Positions 1 to 5,934 of a stretch of DNA of 9,448 nucleotides are shown piece by piece. The stretch comes from Dialister sp. UBA6422 (GTDB lineage: Bacteria > Bacillota > Negativicutes > Veillonellales > Dialisteraceae). The stretch spans positions 507 to 9,954 of the forward strand of contig DJPC01000099.1 of assembly GCA_002439665.1 (NCBI GenBank), in the 5' to 3' direction. Position 1 is the stretch's first letter; the number at the start of each line of letters is the position of its first letter. The notes beneath the pieces were generated by a model, which was not told where the DNA came from, ran no database searches, and saw only the letters and a program-made list of their open reading frames with translations. Made by a program: the position numbers and the translations under genes.

Positions 1-187
1 GTACGATTTGATCCGCCCCTTCACCTTCGGCACGGATATCTGTTTCTTCTAGTTTTTTACCTTCCACAGGTACGAATTGGACTACATTATATAATCCCAA
101 TGACATACCTAAGGTATCAAATCCACTACCAATATTGGCTGTGGTAGCAGGTACGCGAACGATATATGTTTTATTCTCTATCATCAT
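1..187 (-). CDS. thrB: Homoserine kinase, N-terminal part (runs off the left edge)
   Basis: Only the first 62 codons are inside the window, and the gene continues past position 1. The translation contains [19 protein letters not shown] (residues 11-29), the conserved N-terminal segment of GHMP-family homoserine kinases. ThrB phosphorylates L-homoserine with ATP to give O-phosphohomoserine, the substrate of threonine synthase, in the cytoplasm. The ATP-binding GHMP glycine/serine loop should lie further on and cannot be checked. The start is one of two adjacent ATG codons (187 or 184). A TGAGGG Shine-Dalgarno sequence sits about 6 bases before the first, inside the end of hom. The gene overlaps hom by 17 bases in another frame, so translation is probably coupled. 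Identity is confident from the motif plus the hom neighbour; completeness of the gene is unknown. Confidence 0.93.
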   Translation of the reverse strand, partial: MMIENKTYIVRVPATTANIGSGFDTLGMSLGLYNVVQFVPVEGKKLEETDIRAEGEGADQIV

Positions 188-1472
188 CCATAACCCTCAC
201 AATATTAGCCACTTGGCGCATGCACGGTAACACTTGCAATGCTTTTTCTACATGAATAATATTTTCTCTTGGCGTATCCTGGGTAATAATCATCAGTTCT
301 GCCGCATCTTCGATACGACTCTTTTGTACGACCTCTTTGATACTAATATCGTTATCTGCATAAGCAGCAGCAATCTGAGACAATACACCAGTCACATCAT
401 CCACAATTAAGCGGAAATAGTAAGAATTTTTCAATTTCAACGAAGAATAGAAAGGAATTCGTTTAGTCTCTGTAAGCATCATTCCTGTGCCAGTAGAATG
501 GTTCATAATATGTTTGGCCGTACTAATTACATCAGCCATGACAGCACTAGCAGTAGGAAGTGAACCAGCACCTCGGCCGTAGAACATGACATCATCTACA
601 ATATTACCTACAACGTAAATAGCATTATAAGACCCTTTTACAGAAGCCAATGGATGGGTTCTAGGAACAAAAGCAGGATATACATTAAGAGCGATACCAT
701 TTTCCTGTCTGGTACCTACTGCTAGTAATTTAATGGTATACCCCATTTCACTAGCATACTGTACATCTTTCTGGGAAATTTTTTCAATGCCTTCTACTAA
801 GACATCATCAAATGTAACATTAGCACGGAATCCGATAGAAGCAAGAATAGCTAATTTGCGAGCTGCATCATAACCACATACATCATTGGTAGGATCTGCT
901 TCTGCATATCCTTTTTTCTGTGCAACTCGAAGAGCATCTGAATAGCTCATTCCTTCCTCATCCATACTAGAAAGGATAAAATTGGTAGTACCATTGACGA
1001 TACCAACAATACTTTCAATTTCATTAGCTGCCAGAGAATCATGAAGTGGACGCAGAATTGGAATACCGCCTCCTACACTGGCCTCGCAACTGAAATTGAC
1101 TTTATTCTTCACGGCGATATCCATAATTTCTGGTCCAAATAGTGCGACTAAATCTTTATTGGCACTCACTACATTTTTCTGATGTTTTAAAGCATCAAAA
1201 ATATATTCCTTTGCAGGATGAATGCCTCCCATAACTTCCACAACAATGCCTACATCTGGATCTTCTAGAATATGGTCAAAAGAATCAGTCACATCTACTC
1301 CCTGCAAGATATCCATATTTTTATATTTTTCTGGATGTCTCACAAGCACATGGGTAATAGTGAGTTCACAATTCAATTCGTCTTTCATCATCTCATTGTT
1401 GCGTTTAACGGTTTCGGCCACGCCGCTTCCTACTGTTCCAAATCCAAGGAGTGCAATATTAATCTTTTTCAT
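171..1472 (-). CDS. hom: Homoserine dehydrogenase with C-terminal ACT domain
   Basis: The 433-residue product reduces L-aspartate 4-semialdehyde to L-homoserine with NAD(P)H, the branch point towards threonine and methionine. The N-terminus carries the Rossmann dinucleotide loop GFGTVGSG (residues 10-17). Family catalytic residues are present: K106 in SANKDL, E191 in AEADP, D202 and K206 in GYDAARK. The substrate-side VNGTTNFIL segment is at 159-167. A C-terminal ACT domain spans roughly 350-425 and starts around [15 protein letters not shown]; in Gram-positive enzymes this domain mediates threonine feedback inhibition. There is no aspartokinase fusion, and the length matches the monofunctional Bacillus-type enzyme. 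The start is ATG with GGAGGAG 7 bases upstream, and it overlaps the preceding stop codon by one base (TAATG). thrB follows with a 17-base overlap. Nothing looks broken. Confidence 0.97.
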   Translation of the reverse strand: MKKINIALLGFGTVGSGVAETVKRNNEMMKDELNCELTITHVLVRHPEKYKNMDILQGVDVTDSFDHILEDPDVGIVVEVMGGIHPAKEYIFDALKHQKNVVSANKDLVALFGPEIMDIAVKNKVNFSCEASVGGGIPILRPLHDSLAANEIESIVGIVNGTTNFILSSMDEEGMSYSDALRVAQKKGYAEADPTNDVCGYDAARKLAILASIGFRANVTFDDVLVEGIEKISQKDVQYASEMGYTIKLLAVGTRQENGIALNVYPAFVPRTHPLASVKGSYNAIYVVGNIVDDVMFYGRGAGSLPTASAVMADVISTAKHIMNHSTGTGMMLTETKRIPFYSSLKLKNSYYFRLIVDDVTGVLSQIAAAYADNDISIKEVVQKSRIEDAAELMIITQDTPRENIIHVEKALQVLPCMRQVANIVRVMDDDRE

Positions 1473-1924
1473 TAGAGTTCTCCTCCTGCACCAAAAGTGA
1501 CTGACTGAATTCCTTTCATACCAGTAAGGGTATCTTTTAAATATTCTACATTAGCCAAAGACTCTTCTGTTTTTATAGTCACAGTAACCGCGACTAGCTT
1601 GCTGGATACAGGCACTTTTTGAAAGGTAAGAATATCGTTCTTATCTTTTCCAATTCGTCGTATCATTTTATTAAAAACAGAATAATCATTGGACATGATA
1701 ACAAATAAAACAATAATCCTATCTTTTGGGGTATCAAAAGCGGGTATTACATGGTCTTTATACTTATAATACGCGCTTCTGCTCATCTTTACTTTTTGTA
1801 CGGCTTCATTAATATTGCCACAAGTACCTTCTTTCAGCATTTCTTTTACTTTAATAGCCTTTTTTATGGCTTCTGGCAATATTTGAAGATCTACCAGATA
1901 AAACTGGGATTCCTCTTTTTTCAT
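1472..1924 (-). CDS. ACT domain protein, PheB/UPF0735 type, possible amino-acid-responsive regulator
   Basis: The 150-residue product resembles Bacillus PheB (UPF0735) in layout. Residues 1-60 form a helical segment ending in SRSAYYKYKD (48-57), which looks like a helix-turn-helix recognition region. A single ACT domain follows (about 69-148, from RIIVLFVIM). ACT domains bind amino acids. The family's biochemical role is, to my knowledge, not settled, so regulation is inference. The frame stays open upstream to an ATG at 2011. I chose ATG 1924 because GGAGGAG lies 8 bases before it, and because the protein then starts MKKEESQFYLV, matching the family's usual length of about 150 residues. It is the first gene of the operon. 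Its stop shares one base with the hom start, and its last codons carry the hom ribosome binding site. Confidence 0.88.
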   Translation of the reverse strand: MKKEESQFYLVDLQILPEAIKKAIKVKEMLKEGTCGNINEAVQKVKMSRSAYYKYKDHVIPAFDTPKDRIIVLFVIMSNDYSVFNKMIRRIGKDKNDILTFQKVPVSSKLVAVTVTIKTEESLANVEYLKDTLTGMKGIQSVTFGAGGEL

Positions 1925-1932
1925 GTAAGCCA

Positions 1933-1939
1933 CTCCTCC
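1933..1939 (-). promoter_or_regulatory. Ribosome binding site that fixes the ACT-protein start
   Basis: GGAGGAG on the minus strand lies 8 bases before ATG 1924. The alternative upstream start at 2011 has only a weak TTGAGA-like sequence before it. This favours the 150-residue protein over a 179-residue one. Confidence 0.8.
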
Positions 1940-2071
1940 AATCAATGACATATTCGTCAACACATAGACAAATCCATCCCAAAATGAGAAGTGTCCCTTA
2001 TTTAACATCATCTCAAAGCAATCAGTAGATAATTATTTTCTATTGACATTCTCAGCCACAGAAAAATATGT

Positions 2072-2090
2072 ATCCATAATCTATATGGAT
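2072..2090. repeat. Operator-like inverted repeat at the predicted start of the ACT-hom-thrB transcript
   Basis: A perfect 7-base inverted repeat with a 5-base centre (ATCCATA, ATCTA, TATGGAT on the plus strand). It begins two bases downstream of a perfect TATAAT read on the minus strand, so it would cover the transcription start. It could be a repressor site or a hairpin at the 5' end of the mRNA. No known operator consensus is recognised. Confidence 0.4.
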
Positions 2091-2092
2091 TG

Positions 2093-2125
2093 ATTATACA
2101 CGTTTTTTGGCCTAAAGAATGTAAA
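2093..2125 (-). promoter_or_regulatory. Candidate promoter of the ACT-hom-thrB operon
   Basis: A perfect TATAAT lies at 2093-2098 on the minus strand. The only good -35-like match is TTTACA at 2120-2125, 21 bases away, which is longer than the optimal 17. At 17-18 bases there is only CATTCT or ACATTC. The -10 element is strong and the -35 weak, as often seen in activator-dependent promoters. The 1925-2185 gap also contains the RNA methyltransferase terminator, so a new promoter is expected here. No T-box (AGGGTGGNACCGCG) or other recognisable riboswitch is seen in the roughly 160-base leader. Confidence 0.45.
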
Positions 2126-2155
2126 TAATTTCTAAAAATTGCACTTTATTGTATA

Positions 2156-2180
2156 AAAATTCAAGGAATGTGACATTCCT
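2156..2180 (-). terminator. Probable intrinsic terminator after the RNA methyltransferase gene
   Basis: Five bases after the TGA stop, the minus strand reads AGGAATGT, C, ACATTCCT, a perfect 8-base inverted repeat. The short TGAATTTTTATAC tail follows. The central bases must open to form a loop, leaving a stem of about 6-7 pairs. The T-tract is short, so efficiency may be moderate. Confidence 0.6.
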
Positions 2181-2185
2181 ACGAA

Positions 2186-2974
2186 TCATCCCATAAAATG
2201 AAATAAAATGATAGCACACGCAATAGAAACATTCAGTGATTCCACTGTACCTGCTAAAGGAATATATAAATTCTGATCTGCTAACTCTAAAAATTCTGGT
2301 CGAATACCGTTACCTTCATTACCAAACATAAAAATAGCTTTTTCAATCTTACGTATCGTTTTATAAGGACTCGCATTTTCCAAAGCAGTTCCGTAAAGGG
2401 GTAATCTGGATTGTTCTTTCCATTCTTTTACAAAAGAAAGATCTACATTTTCATATACAGGAATCCGAAGAATACTTCCCATAGAGCTTCGAACCACTTT
2501 CTCTGCATAAACATCTGTGCATCCTTTAGTCAATACAACAGCTTTTGCCCCAGCAGCAGCTGCTGTACGAAGAATAGTTCCCATATTCCCAGGATCCTGT
2601 ATAGAGTCTAGCAATATATAATATCCATCATGAGCTTCTAGCAATTCTTTTTCAGAATGGACTCTTTTTTTTACTATAAGCATGATACCCTGACTATGCT
2701 CGGTCCCAGCAATAAGTTCCATCAACGCCGGCTCTACGCAAAGAAAAAGCCAATGCAACTTTTTACCATCATTCACCATCTGTTGTACTCTGTCATGGAG
2801 TAACTGCTCTTTCAATATCAAGCAAACACAATCTTTTACATCTTGATGAATGGCATCTTCCGCACTGCGCAGTCCTTCCATGAGAAACATTCCATAGCGG
2901 TCTCTGAATTTTTTTTGCTTGAGTTGCATAGCGCATTTAATCCACTGATTATTACGGCTAGTAATTGTTTCCAT
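2186..2974 (-). CDS. SpoU/TrmH-family RNA 2'-O-ribose methyltransferase
   Basis: The 262-residue protein has the three SPOUT motifs in order. Motif 1 is DPGNMGTILRTA (127-138, with N130 and R136). Motif 2 is FGNEGNGI (217-224, with E220). Motif 3 is IPLAGTVESLNVSIA (238-252, with N248). These form the trefoil-knot S-adenosylmethionine site. Residues 1-105 fit the RNA-binding SpoU substrate-binding domain. Such enzymes methylate ribose hydroxyls in 23S rRNA or tRNA. The general layout resembles RlmB and Bacillus YsgA-type proteins, but the target nucleotide cannot be read from the sequence, so no symbol is given. The ATG at 2974 has an AGGA sequence 7 bases upstream. Hairpins with terminator features flank the gene on both sides, so it is probably transcribed alone. 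A weak TAGACA (3014-3019), 19 bases from TATTAT (2989-2994), could be its promoter. Confidence 0.92.
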   Translation of the reverse strand: METITSRNNQWIKCAMQLKQKKFRDRYGMFLMEGLRSAEDAIHQDVKDCVCLILKEQLLHDRVQQMVNDGKKLHWLFLCVEPALMELIAGTEHSQGIMLIVKKRVHSEKELLEAHDGYYILLDSIQDPGNMGTILRTAAAAGAKAVVLTKGCTDVYAEKVVRSSMGSILRIPVYENVDLSFVKEWKEQSRLPLYGTALENASPYKTIRKIEKAIFMFGNEGNGIRPEFLELADQNLYIPLAGTVESLNVSIACAIILFHFMG

Positions 2975-3000
2975 GATTCTATCCTATCATAATAATGTAT

Positions 3001-3015
3001 CAAAATAGTATTTTG
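3001..3015. repeat. 15-base palindrome upstream of the RNA methyltransferase gene
   Basis: CAAAATA, G, TATTTTG is a perfect 7-base inverted repeat around one base. It lies between the weak candidate -35 (3014-3019) and -10 (2989-2994) of the downstream gene. It could be a protein-binding site. AT-rich palindromes this short also arise by chance. Confidence 0.3.
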
Positions 3016-3023
3016 TCTACATT

Positions 3024-3076
3024 TCAAATAAAAGAAATACATAGAATGTAAAGTGACACAACTTCTATGTATTTCT
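3024..3076 (-). terminator. Long AT-rich hairpin ending the nrdR-gmhA-gmhB operon
   Basis: Two perfect 14-base arms, 3063-3076 and 3033-3046 (AGAAATACATAGAA and TTCTATGTATTTCT), flank a 16-base loop. The hairpin begins two bases after the gmhB stop codon. On the minus strand the second arm runs into TTTCTTTTATTTG. The stem is long but has few G-C pairs. The position and T-rich tail support an intrinsic terminator. Confidence 0.7.
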
Positions 3077-3078
3077 CT

Positions 3079-3597
3079 TCAATTTTCTTTGCTTTCTAAC
3101 TTTTCTTGAATAAATGTGTCTAAATTTCCACCAGAAAATAAAAAGCCTATAATTCCTGCTCGACAGGCTGCTTCTATGTCTCTTGCTCCGTCTCCAAATA
3201 AAACTGCATTTTCTTTAGAAATACCATACTTATTAAGAGCTTTTAAAATCATCCCTGGTTCTGGTTTGCGGCAATAGCACACCTTGTCATAAGCTGCAAT
3301 AGGAGCTCCGGGTAAATGGGGACAGTAGAAAAATTCCGTTATATGCCCACCATATTTTTGAAATTCTTCATTCATTTCTTGATGTAATTTTTGTACATCC
3401 TGTTCTGTATAATAGCCGCGGGCCACGCCACTTTGATTGGTTACTACAAATAAAAGCCAGCCTTCTTTTGAAAGTCTGGCTACTGCTTCTCTGGCACCTT
3501 CCACCCAACGCAGATGTGCCATATCATGGACATAGCCATCATCCTTATTCAGTACACCATCTCTGTCAAAAAAAATGGCTTTGGGAGAACCTCTCAT
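3079..3597 (-). CDS. gmhB: D-glycero-D-manno-heptose 1,7-bisphosphate 7-phosphatase
   Basis: This HAD-superfamily phosphatase removes the 7-phosphate from heptose 1,7-bisphosphate, an intermediate step in nucleotide-heptose synthesis. The 172-residue protein shows the DRDG catalytic motif (D11, D13), motif II VVTNQSG (51-57), the zinc loop residues C92, H94, C107 and C109 around CPHLPG and CYCRKP, K111, and the acidic motif GDGARD (135-140). The zinc loop separates GmhB from histidinol phosphatases and generic HAD enzymes. I chose ATG 3597, which makes a four-base ATGA overlap with the gmhA stop and places the zinc residues where the E. coli enzyme has them. An in-frame TTG at 3609 would add four residues but lacks a clear ribosome binding site. 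It is the last gene of the trio. The substrate anomer cannot be told from the sequence. Confidence 0.93.
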   Translation of the reverse strand: MRGSPKAIFFDRDGVLNKDDGYVHDMAHLRWVEGAREAVARLSKEGWLLFVVTNQSGVARGYYTEQDVQKLHQEMNEEFQKYGGHITEFFYCPHLPGAPIAAYDKVCYCRKPEPGMILKALNKYGISKENAVLFGDGARDIEAACRAGIIGFLFSGGNLDTFIQEKLESKEN

Positions 3598-4172
3598 GAT
3601 TTTTTCCAATCCATATTATCAATAATTTCACAAATAATGTGAGCACAAAGCATGTGCATTTCTTGAATTCTAGCAGTGACATTATCAGGGACAATGAGTG
3701 CTACATCACAGAGCGATACCATATCGCCTCCGCTTTTCCCTGTAGAACCAATTGTTTTTAGCCCCATCTGTTGTGCCATACGAAGAGCTTCATTGACATT
3801 CCCACTATTGCCGCTGGTAGAAATTCCCCAAAGGACGTCTCCTTTTTCACCTAGACCTTCTACTTGCCTAGCAAAGATACGATTGAAGTCATAGTCATTT
3901 CCAACAGCAGTCAAAATAGAAGTGTCCGTAGTAAGAGCGATAGAAGGAAGAGAGCACCGTTCATTGTGGTAACGACCAACCAATTCTGCCGCAATATGTT
4001 GCGCATCAGCTGCGCTTCCTCCATTTCCACAAATAAGAATCTTATGTCCTTCTTGCAAGGCAGTTACACAAATAGCTGCCATATTTTCTATAACTGGATA
4101 TAAAGACTCCATTTTTTTTAAAACTTCTAAATGGTACTGGAAATCCTTTTTTATGATTTGTAAGCTCATCAT
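3594..4172 (-). CDS. gmhA: Sedoheptulose 7-phosphate isomerase
   Basis: GmhA isomerises D-sedoheptulose 7-phosphate to D-glycero-D-manno-heptose 7-phosphate, the first committed step of heptose synthesis for lipopolysaccharide core or other surface glycans. The 192-residue protein is a single SIS domain of normal length. ICGNGGSAADAQHIAAEL (47-64) holds the phosphate-binding serine loop plus the metal and catalytic residues H59 and E63. WGISTSGNSGNV is the second sugar-phosphate loop. Q170 and H178 in the C-terminal helix complete the GmhA metal-site pattern. ATG 4172 is followed directly by a second ATG at 4169, and an AGGGG sequence sits 5 bases upstream. The start overlaps the nrdR stop as ATGA, so translation is probably coupled. 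The HldE and HldD partners of the ADP-heptose pathway are not in the window. Confidence 0.95.
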   Translation of the reverse strand: MMSLQIIKKDFQYHLEVLKKMESLYPVIENMAAICVTALQEGHKILICGNGGSAADAQHIAAELVGRYHNERCSLPSIALTTDTSILTAVGNDYDFNRIFARQVEGLGEKGDVLWGISTSGNSGNVNEALRMAQQMGLKTIGSTGKSGGDMVSLCDVALIVPDNVTARIQEMHMLCAHIICEIIDNMDWKKS

Positions 4173-4660
4173 TTCTTCCCCTGTTCTTTGGCTTCATTTC
4201 TTTGTTTAGATTGATTCATCAGTGTTTCCAATTCACTCATAAAACTTCCTATATCCTTAAACTCTCTATACACAGAAGCAAAACGAACATACGCTACTTG
4301 ATCTAGCTGACGCAATTCTTCCATCACTAAATTTCCTATGATTTCACTGGAAACTTCCTGTTTCAGATCATTTCTAATTTTTCTCTCCACATGGTTAATC
4401 ATTTCTTCGATCTGCAAGCTAGAAATATTTCGTTTTTCACAAGCTCTAACAAGCCCATTTCGCAATTTATTTCGATCAAACATTTCTCTCGTACCATTTT
4501 TTTTGATAACTCGAAGAGGTGATGTTTCCACTGTTTCATATGTAGTGAACCGTCGTCCACAGGACAAACACTGACGCCGACGACGAATAGATGCACCATC
4601 ATCGGTATCTCTAGAATCAGTCACTTTGGTATCTGTGCTGCTACAATAAGGACATTTCAT
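4169..4660 (-). CDS. nrdR: Transcriptional repressor NrdR
   Basis: NrdR senses nucleotides through an ATP-cone and represses ribonucleotide reductase genes by binding paired NrdR boxes. The 163-residue protein has the usual zinc ribbon (C3, C6, C31, C34 in CPYC and CLSCGRRF) with the basic RRRR stretch at 26-29. An ATP-cone follows at roughly 49-139, from PLRVIKKNGTREMFDR. The C-terminal tail is lysine- and glutamine-rich. The length is close to that of E. coli and Bacillus NrdR. ATG 4660 has AAAGGAG 7 bases upstream. The gene begins only 23 bases after the ftsZ terminator, and no convincing promoter is visible in that gap. It may therefore be expressed by read-through from the division cluster or from a promoter inside ftsZ. 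No ribonucleotide reductase gene is in the window. Confidence 0.97.
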   Translation of the reverse strand: MKCPYCSSTDTKVTDSRDTDDGASIRRRRQCLSCGRRFTTYETVETSPLRVIKKNGTREMFDRNKLRNGLVRACEKRNISSLQIEEMINHVERKIRNDLKQEVSSEIIGNLVMEELRQLDQVAYVRFASVYREFKDIGSFMSELETLMNQSKQRNEAKEQGKK

Positions 4661-4683
4661 AGGAGTTCTCCTTTAGATACTGG

Positions 4684-4719
4684 AAGAAAAAGCCACACTG
4701 CAAAATGCGGTGTGGCTTT
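4684..4719 (-). terminator. Strong intrinsic terminator after ftsZ
   Basis: The minus strand reads AAAGCCACAC (4719-4710), an 11-base middle, and GTGTGGCTTT (4698-4689). This gives ten perfect pairs, plus a possible inner GCA/TGC extension after one mismatch. TTTTTCTTCC follows. The hairpin starts 11 bases after the ftsZ stop and closes the division cluster transcript. Confidence 0.9.
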
Positions 4720-4730
4720 CCGGGTATACT

Positions 4731-5771
4731 TTATTTTCTGAGGAATTCAGGAACCGCAATACCTGGGGTAGAACGAACAGTACTGCTGAAATTGCTACTA
4801 TTTCTATTATTTGGTGCACTGGATTTTTTTCTATCACCAAATCCAGTAGCAATAACAGTAATTTTAACTGTATCATTATCCAAAGATGGATCTACAGAAG
4901 TACCCCAAATAATATTGGCATCTGGATCAGCTGCTTCTGTGATAATCTGAGAAGCTTCATTGATTTCAAAAAGGCCTAAGTCTTCATTACCAGTGATGTT
5001 AATAATAATACCTTTTGCTCCATCAATGCTACGTTCCAGAAGTGGACTATTGATAGCCATAGTAGCAGCATCGCTAGCACGGTTATCGCCACTACCAATA
5101 CCAATACCCATCAGTGCTTCACCTTGATCACTCATAATGGTTCTTACATCAGCAAAATCCAAATTGATGATCCCTGGTACAGTAATCAAGTCAGAAATGC
5201 CCTGGATACCCTGACGAAGAACATCATCAGCTGTCTTGAATGCATCTTTAATAGAAGTTTTCTTGTCAATGATGCTCATCAATTTATCGTTTGGTACGAC
5301 CAGAATAGCATCTACATTAGATTTCAAACGTTCAATACCTTCTGCCGCGTTTTTCGCTCTAATCTTTCCTTCAAAAGAAAATGGCTTTGTAACTACCGCA
5401 ATAGTAAGAGCGCCTAATTCTCTAGCACACTGTGCAGCCACAGGAGCTGCACCAGTACCAGTGCCACCGCCCATACCAGCAGTAACAAATACCATATCTG
5501 CACCAGTCAATGCTTTGGTTAGGTCTTCTTTGGATTCTTCAGCAGCCTGTTCGCCAATTTCTGGTCTAGCACCTGCTCCCAACCCTTTGGTTACTTTTTC
5601 ACCAATTTGAATCTTTGTTTCTGCTTCTGATTTATTTAGAACCTGCAATTCTGTATTAACTGCAATGAATTCTACACCTTTAACTTCTTCATCAATCATA
5701 CGGTTAACTGCGTTATTTCCGCCGCCACCTACACCAATGACTTTAATTTTTGCAATTTCGGACTGTTCCAT
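4731..5771 (-). CDS. ftsZ: Cell division protein FtsZ
   Basis: FtsZ is the tubulin-like GTPase that polymerises into the Z-ring at midcell. The 346-residue protein shows the N-terminal glycine loop [13 protein letters not shown] (13-25), the tubulin signature GGGTGTG (101-107), and the T7 loop NLDFAD (N203, D205, D208) that completes GTP hydrolysis in the neighbouring subunit. The globular core ends near residue 314. A linker of only about 22 residues leads to the C-terminal peptide [10 protein letters not shown] (337-346), which binds FtsA, ZipA, SepF or EzrA-type tethers in other bacteria. The frame is open upstream to 5828, but I chose ATG 5771 because AAAGGAGGAG sits just before it and the protein then begins in the family's usual place. 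ftsQ lies 163 bases upstream with no ftsA between. A strong terminator follows. Confidence 0.98.
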   Translation of the reverse strand: MEQSEIAKIKVIGVGGGGNNAVNRMIDEEVKGVEFIAVNTELQVLNKSEAETKIQIGEKVTKGLGAGARPEIGEQAAEESKEDLTKALTGADMVFVTAGMGGGTGTGAAPVAAQCARELGALTIAVVTKPFSFEGKIRAKNAAEGIERLKSNVDAILVVPNDKLMSIIDKKTSIKDAFKTADDVLRQGIQGISDLITVPGIINLDFADVRTIMSDQGEALMGIGIGSGDNRASDAATMAINSPLLERSIDGAKGIIINITGNEDLGLFEINEASQIITEAADPDANIIWGTSVDPSLDNDTVKITVIATGFGDRKKSSAPNNRNSSNFSSTVRSTPGIAVPEFLRK

Positions 5772-5799
5772 GTTCGCTCCTCCTTTAGGATCTTTTGCG

Positions 5800-5838
5800 T
5801 CATGTATTTGACTTAGAATTGTATCCATTTTTATTCAT
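5800..5838 (-). other. Possible 12-codon leader ORF upstream of ftsZ
   Basis: ATG 5838 opens a frame of 12 codons ([12 protein letters not shown]) ending in TGA at 5802-5800, 28 bases before the ftsZ start. An AGGA sequence lies 6 bases before the ATG. It is asparagine- and lysine-rich with no obvious attenuator run. A reading frame this short can arise by chance, so this is only a candidate. Confidence 0.2.
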
Positions 5839-5858
5839 CCCTATTCCTATGAATCAAT

Positions 5859-5887
5859 ATCTTACATTGTACAATACTTTCTGTAAG
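5859..5887 (-). promoter_or_regulatory. Weak candidate ftsZ promoter in the ftsQ-ftsZ gap
   Basis: CTTACA (5882-5887) and TAAGAT (5859-5864) are 17 bases apart, each matching four of six consensus bases. Between them is the perfect 10-base palindrome ATTGTACAAT (5866-5875), which also contains TACAAT, another possible -10. A small CTGTA/TACAG inverted repeat (5881-5897) overlaps the -35 side and has no T-tract after it. The rest of the 5772-5934 gap holds the ftsZ ribosome binding site and the candidate leader ORF. Confidence 0.25.
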
Positions 5888-5934
5888 TTCGCTACAGGTA
5901 GAATGACTCATTTCGCAAAAAAATGCATAAAATT

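Noticed and set aside
113..120. MurC P-loop GAHGKSTT considered as an unusual active site (residue numbers in MurC)
   Set aside because: GAHGK-type loops are, as far as I recall, common in Firmicutes MurC, and serine for threonine is conservative.
1925..2011. 29-residue N-terminal extension of the ACT protein from ATG 2011
   Set aside because: It has a weak ribosome binding site, exceeds the family's usual length and includes the strong GGAGGAG that serves ATG 1924.
2036..2060. GGCTGAGA on the minus strand in the ACT-hom leader, similar to part of a TPP riboswitch
   Set aside because: The second conserved half (CUGA and GCGNAGGGA-type segments) is absent, and the genes are not thiamine-related.
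2043..2066. TTGACA on the plus strand with a weak ATATGT about 17 bases downstream
   Set aside because: It would transcribe antisense into the RNA methyltransferase gene. There is no plus-strand gene and the -10 is poor.
3989..4003. GCAATATGTTGC-like near-palindrome in gmhA, considered as an NrdR box because nrdR is adjacent
   Set aside because: It falls on conserved GmhA codons (AQHIA) inside the gene, is a single copy, and matches the ACAC-type box poorly.
5236..5610. A 124-codon plus-strand open frame antisense to ftsZ
   Set aside because: Its frame is a by-product of the ftsZ codon pattern. It resembles no protein family and lies wholly inside a well-supported gene.
5772..5828. 19-residue N-terminal extension of FtsZ from ATG 5828
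   Set aside because: The extension would translate through the strong AAAGGAGGAG of the ATG 5771 start, and FtsZ proteins normally begin close to 5771.
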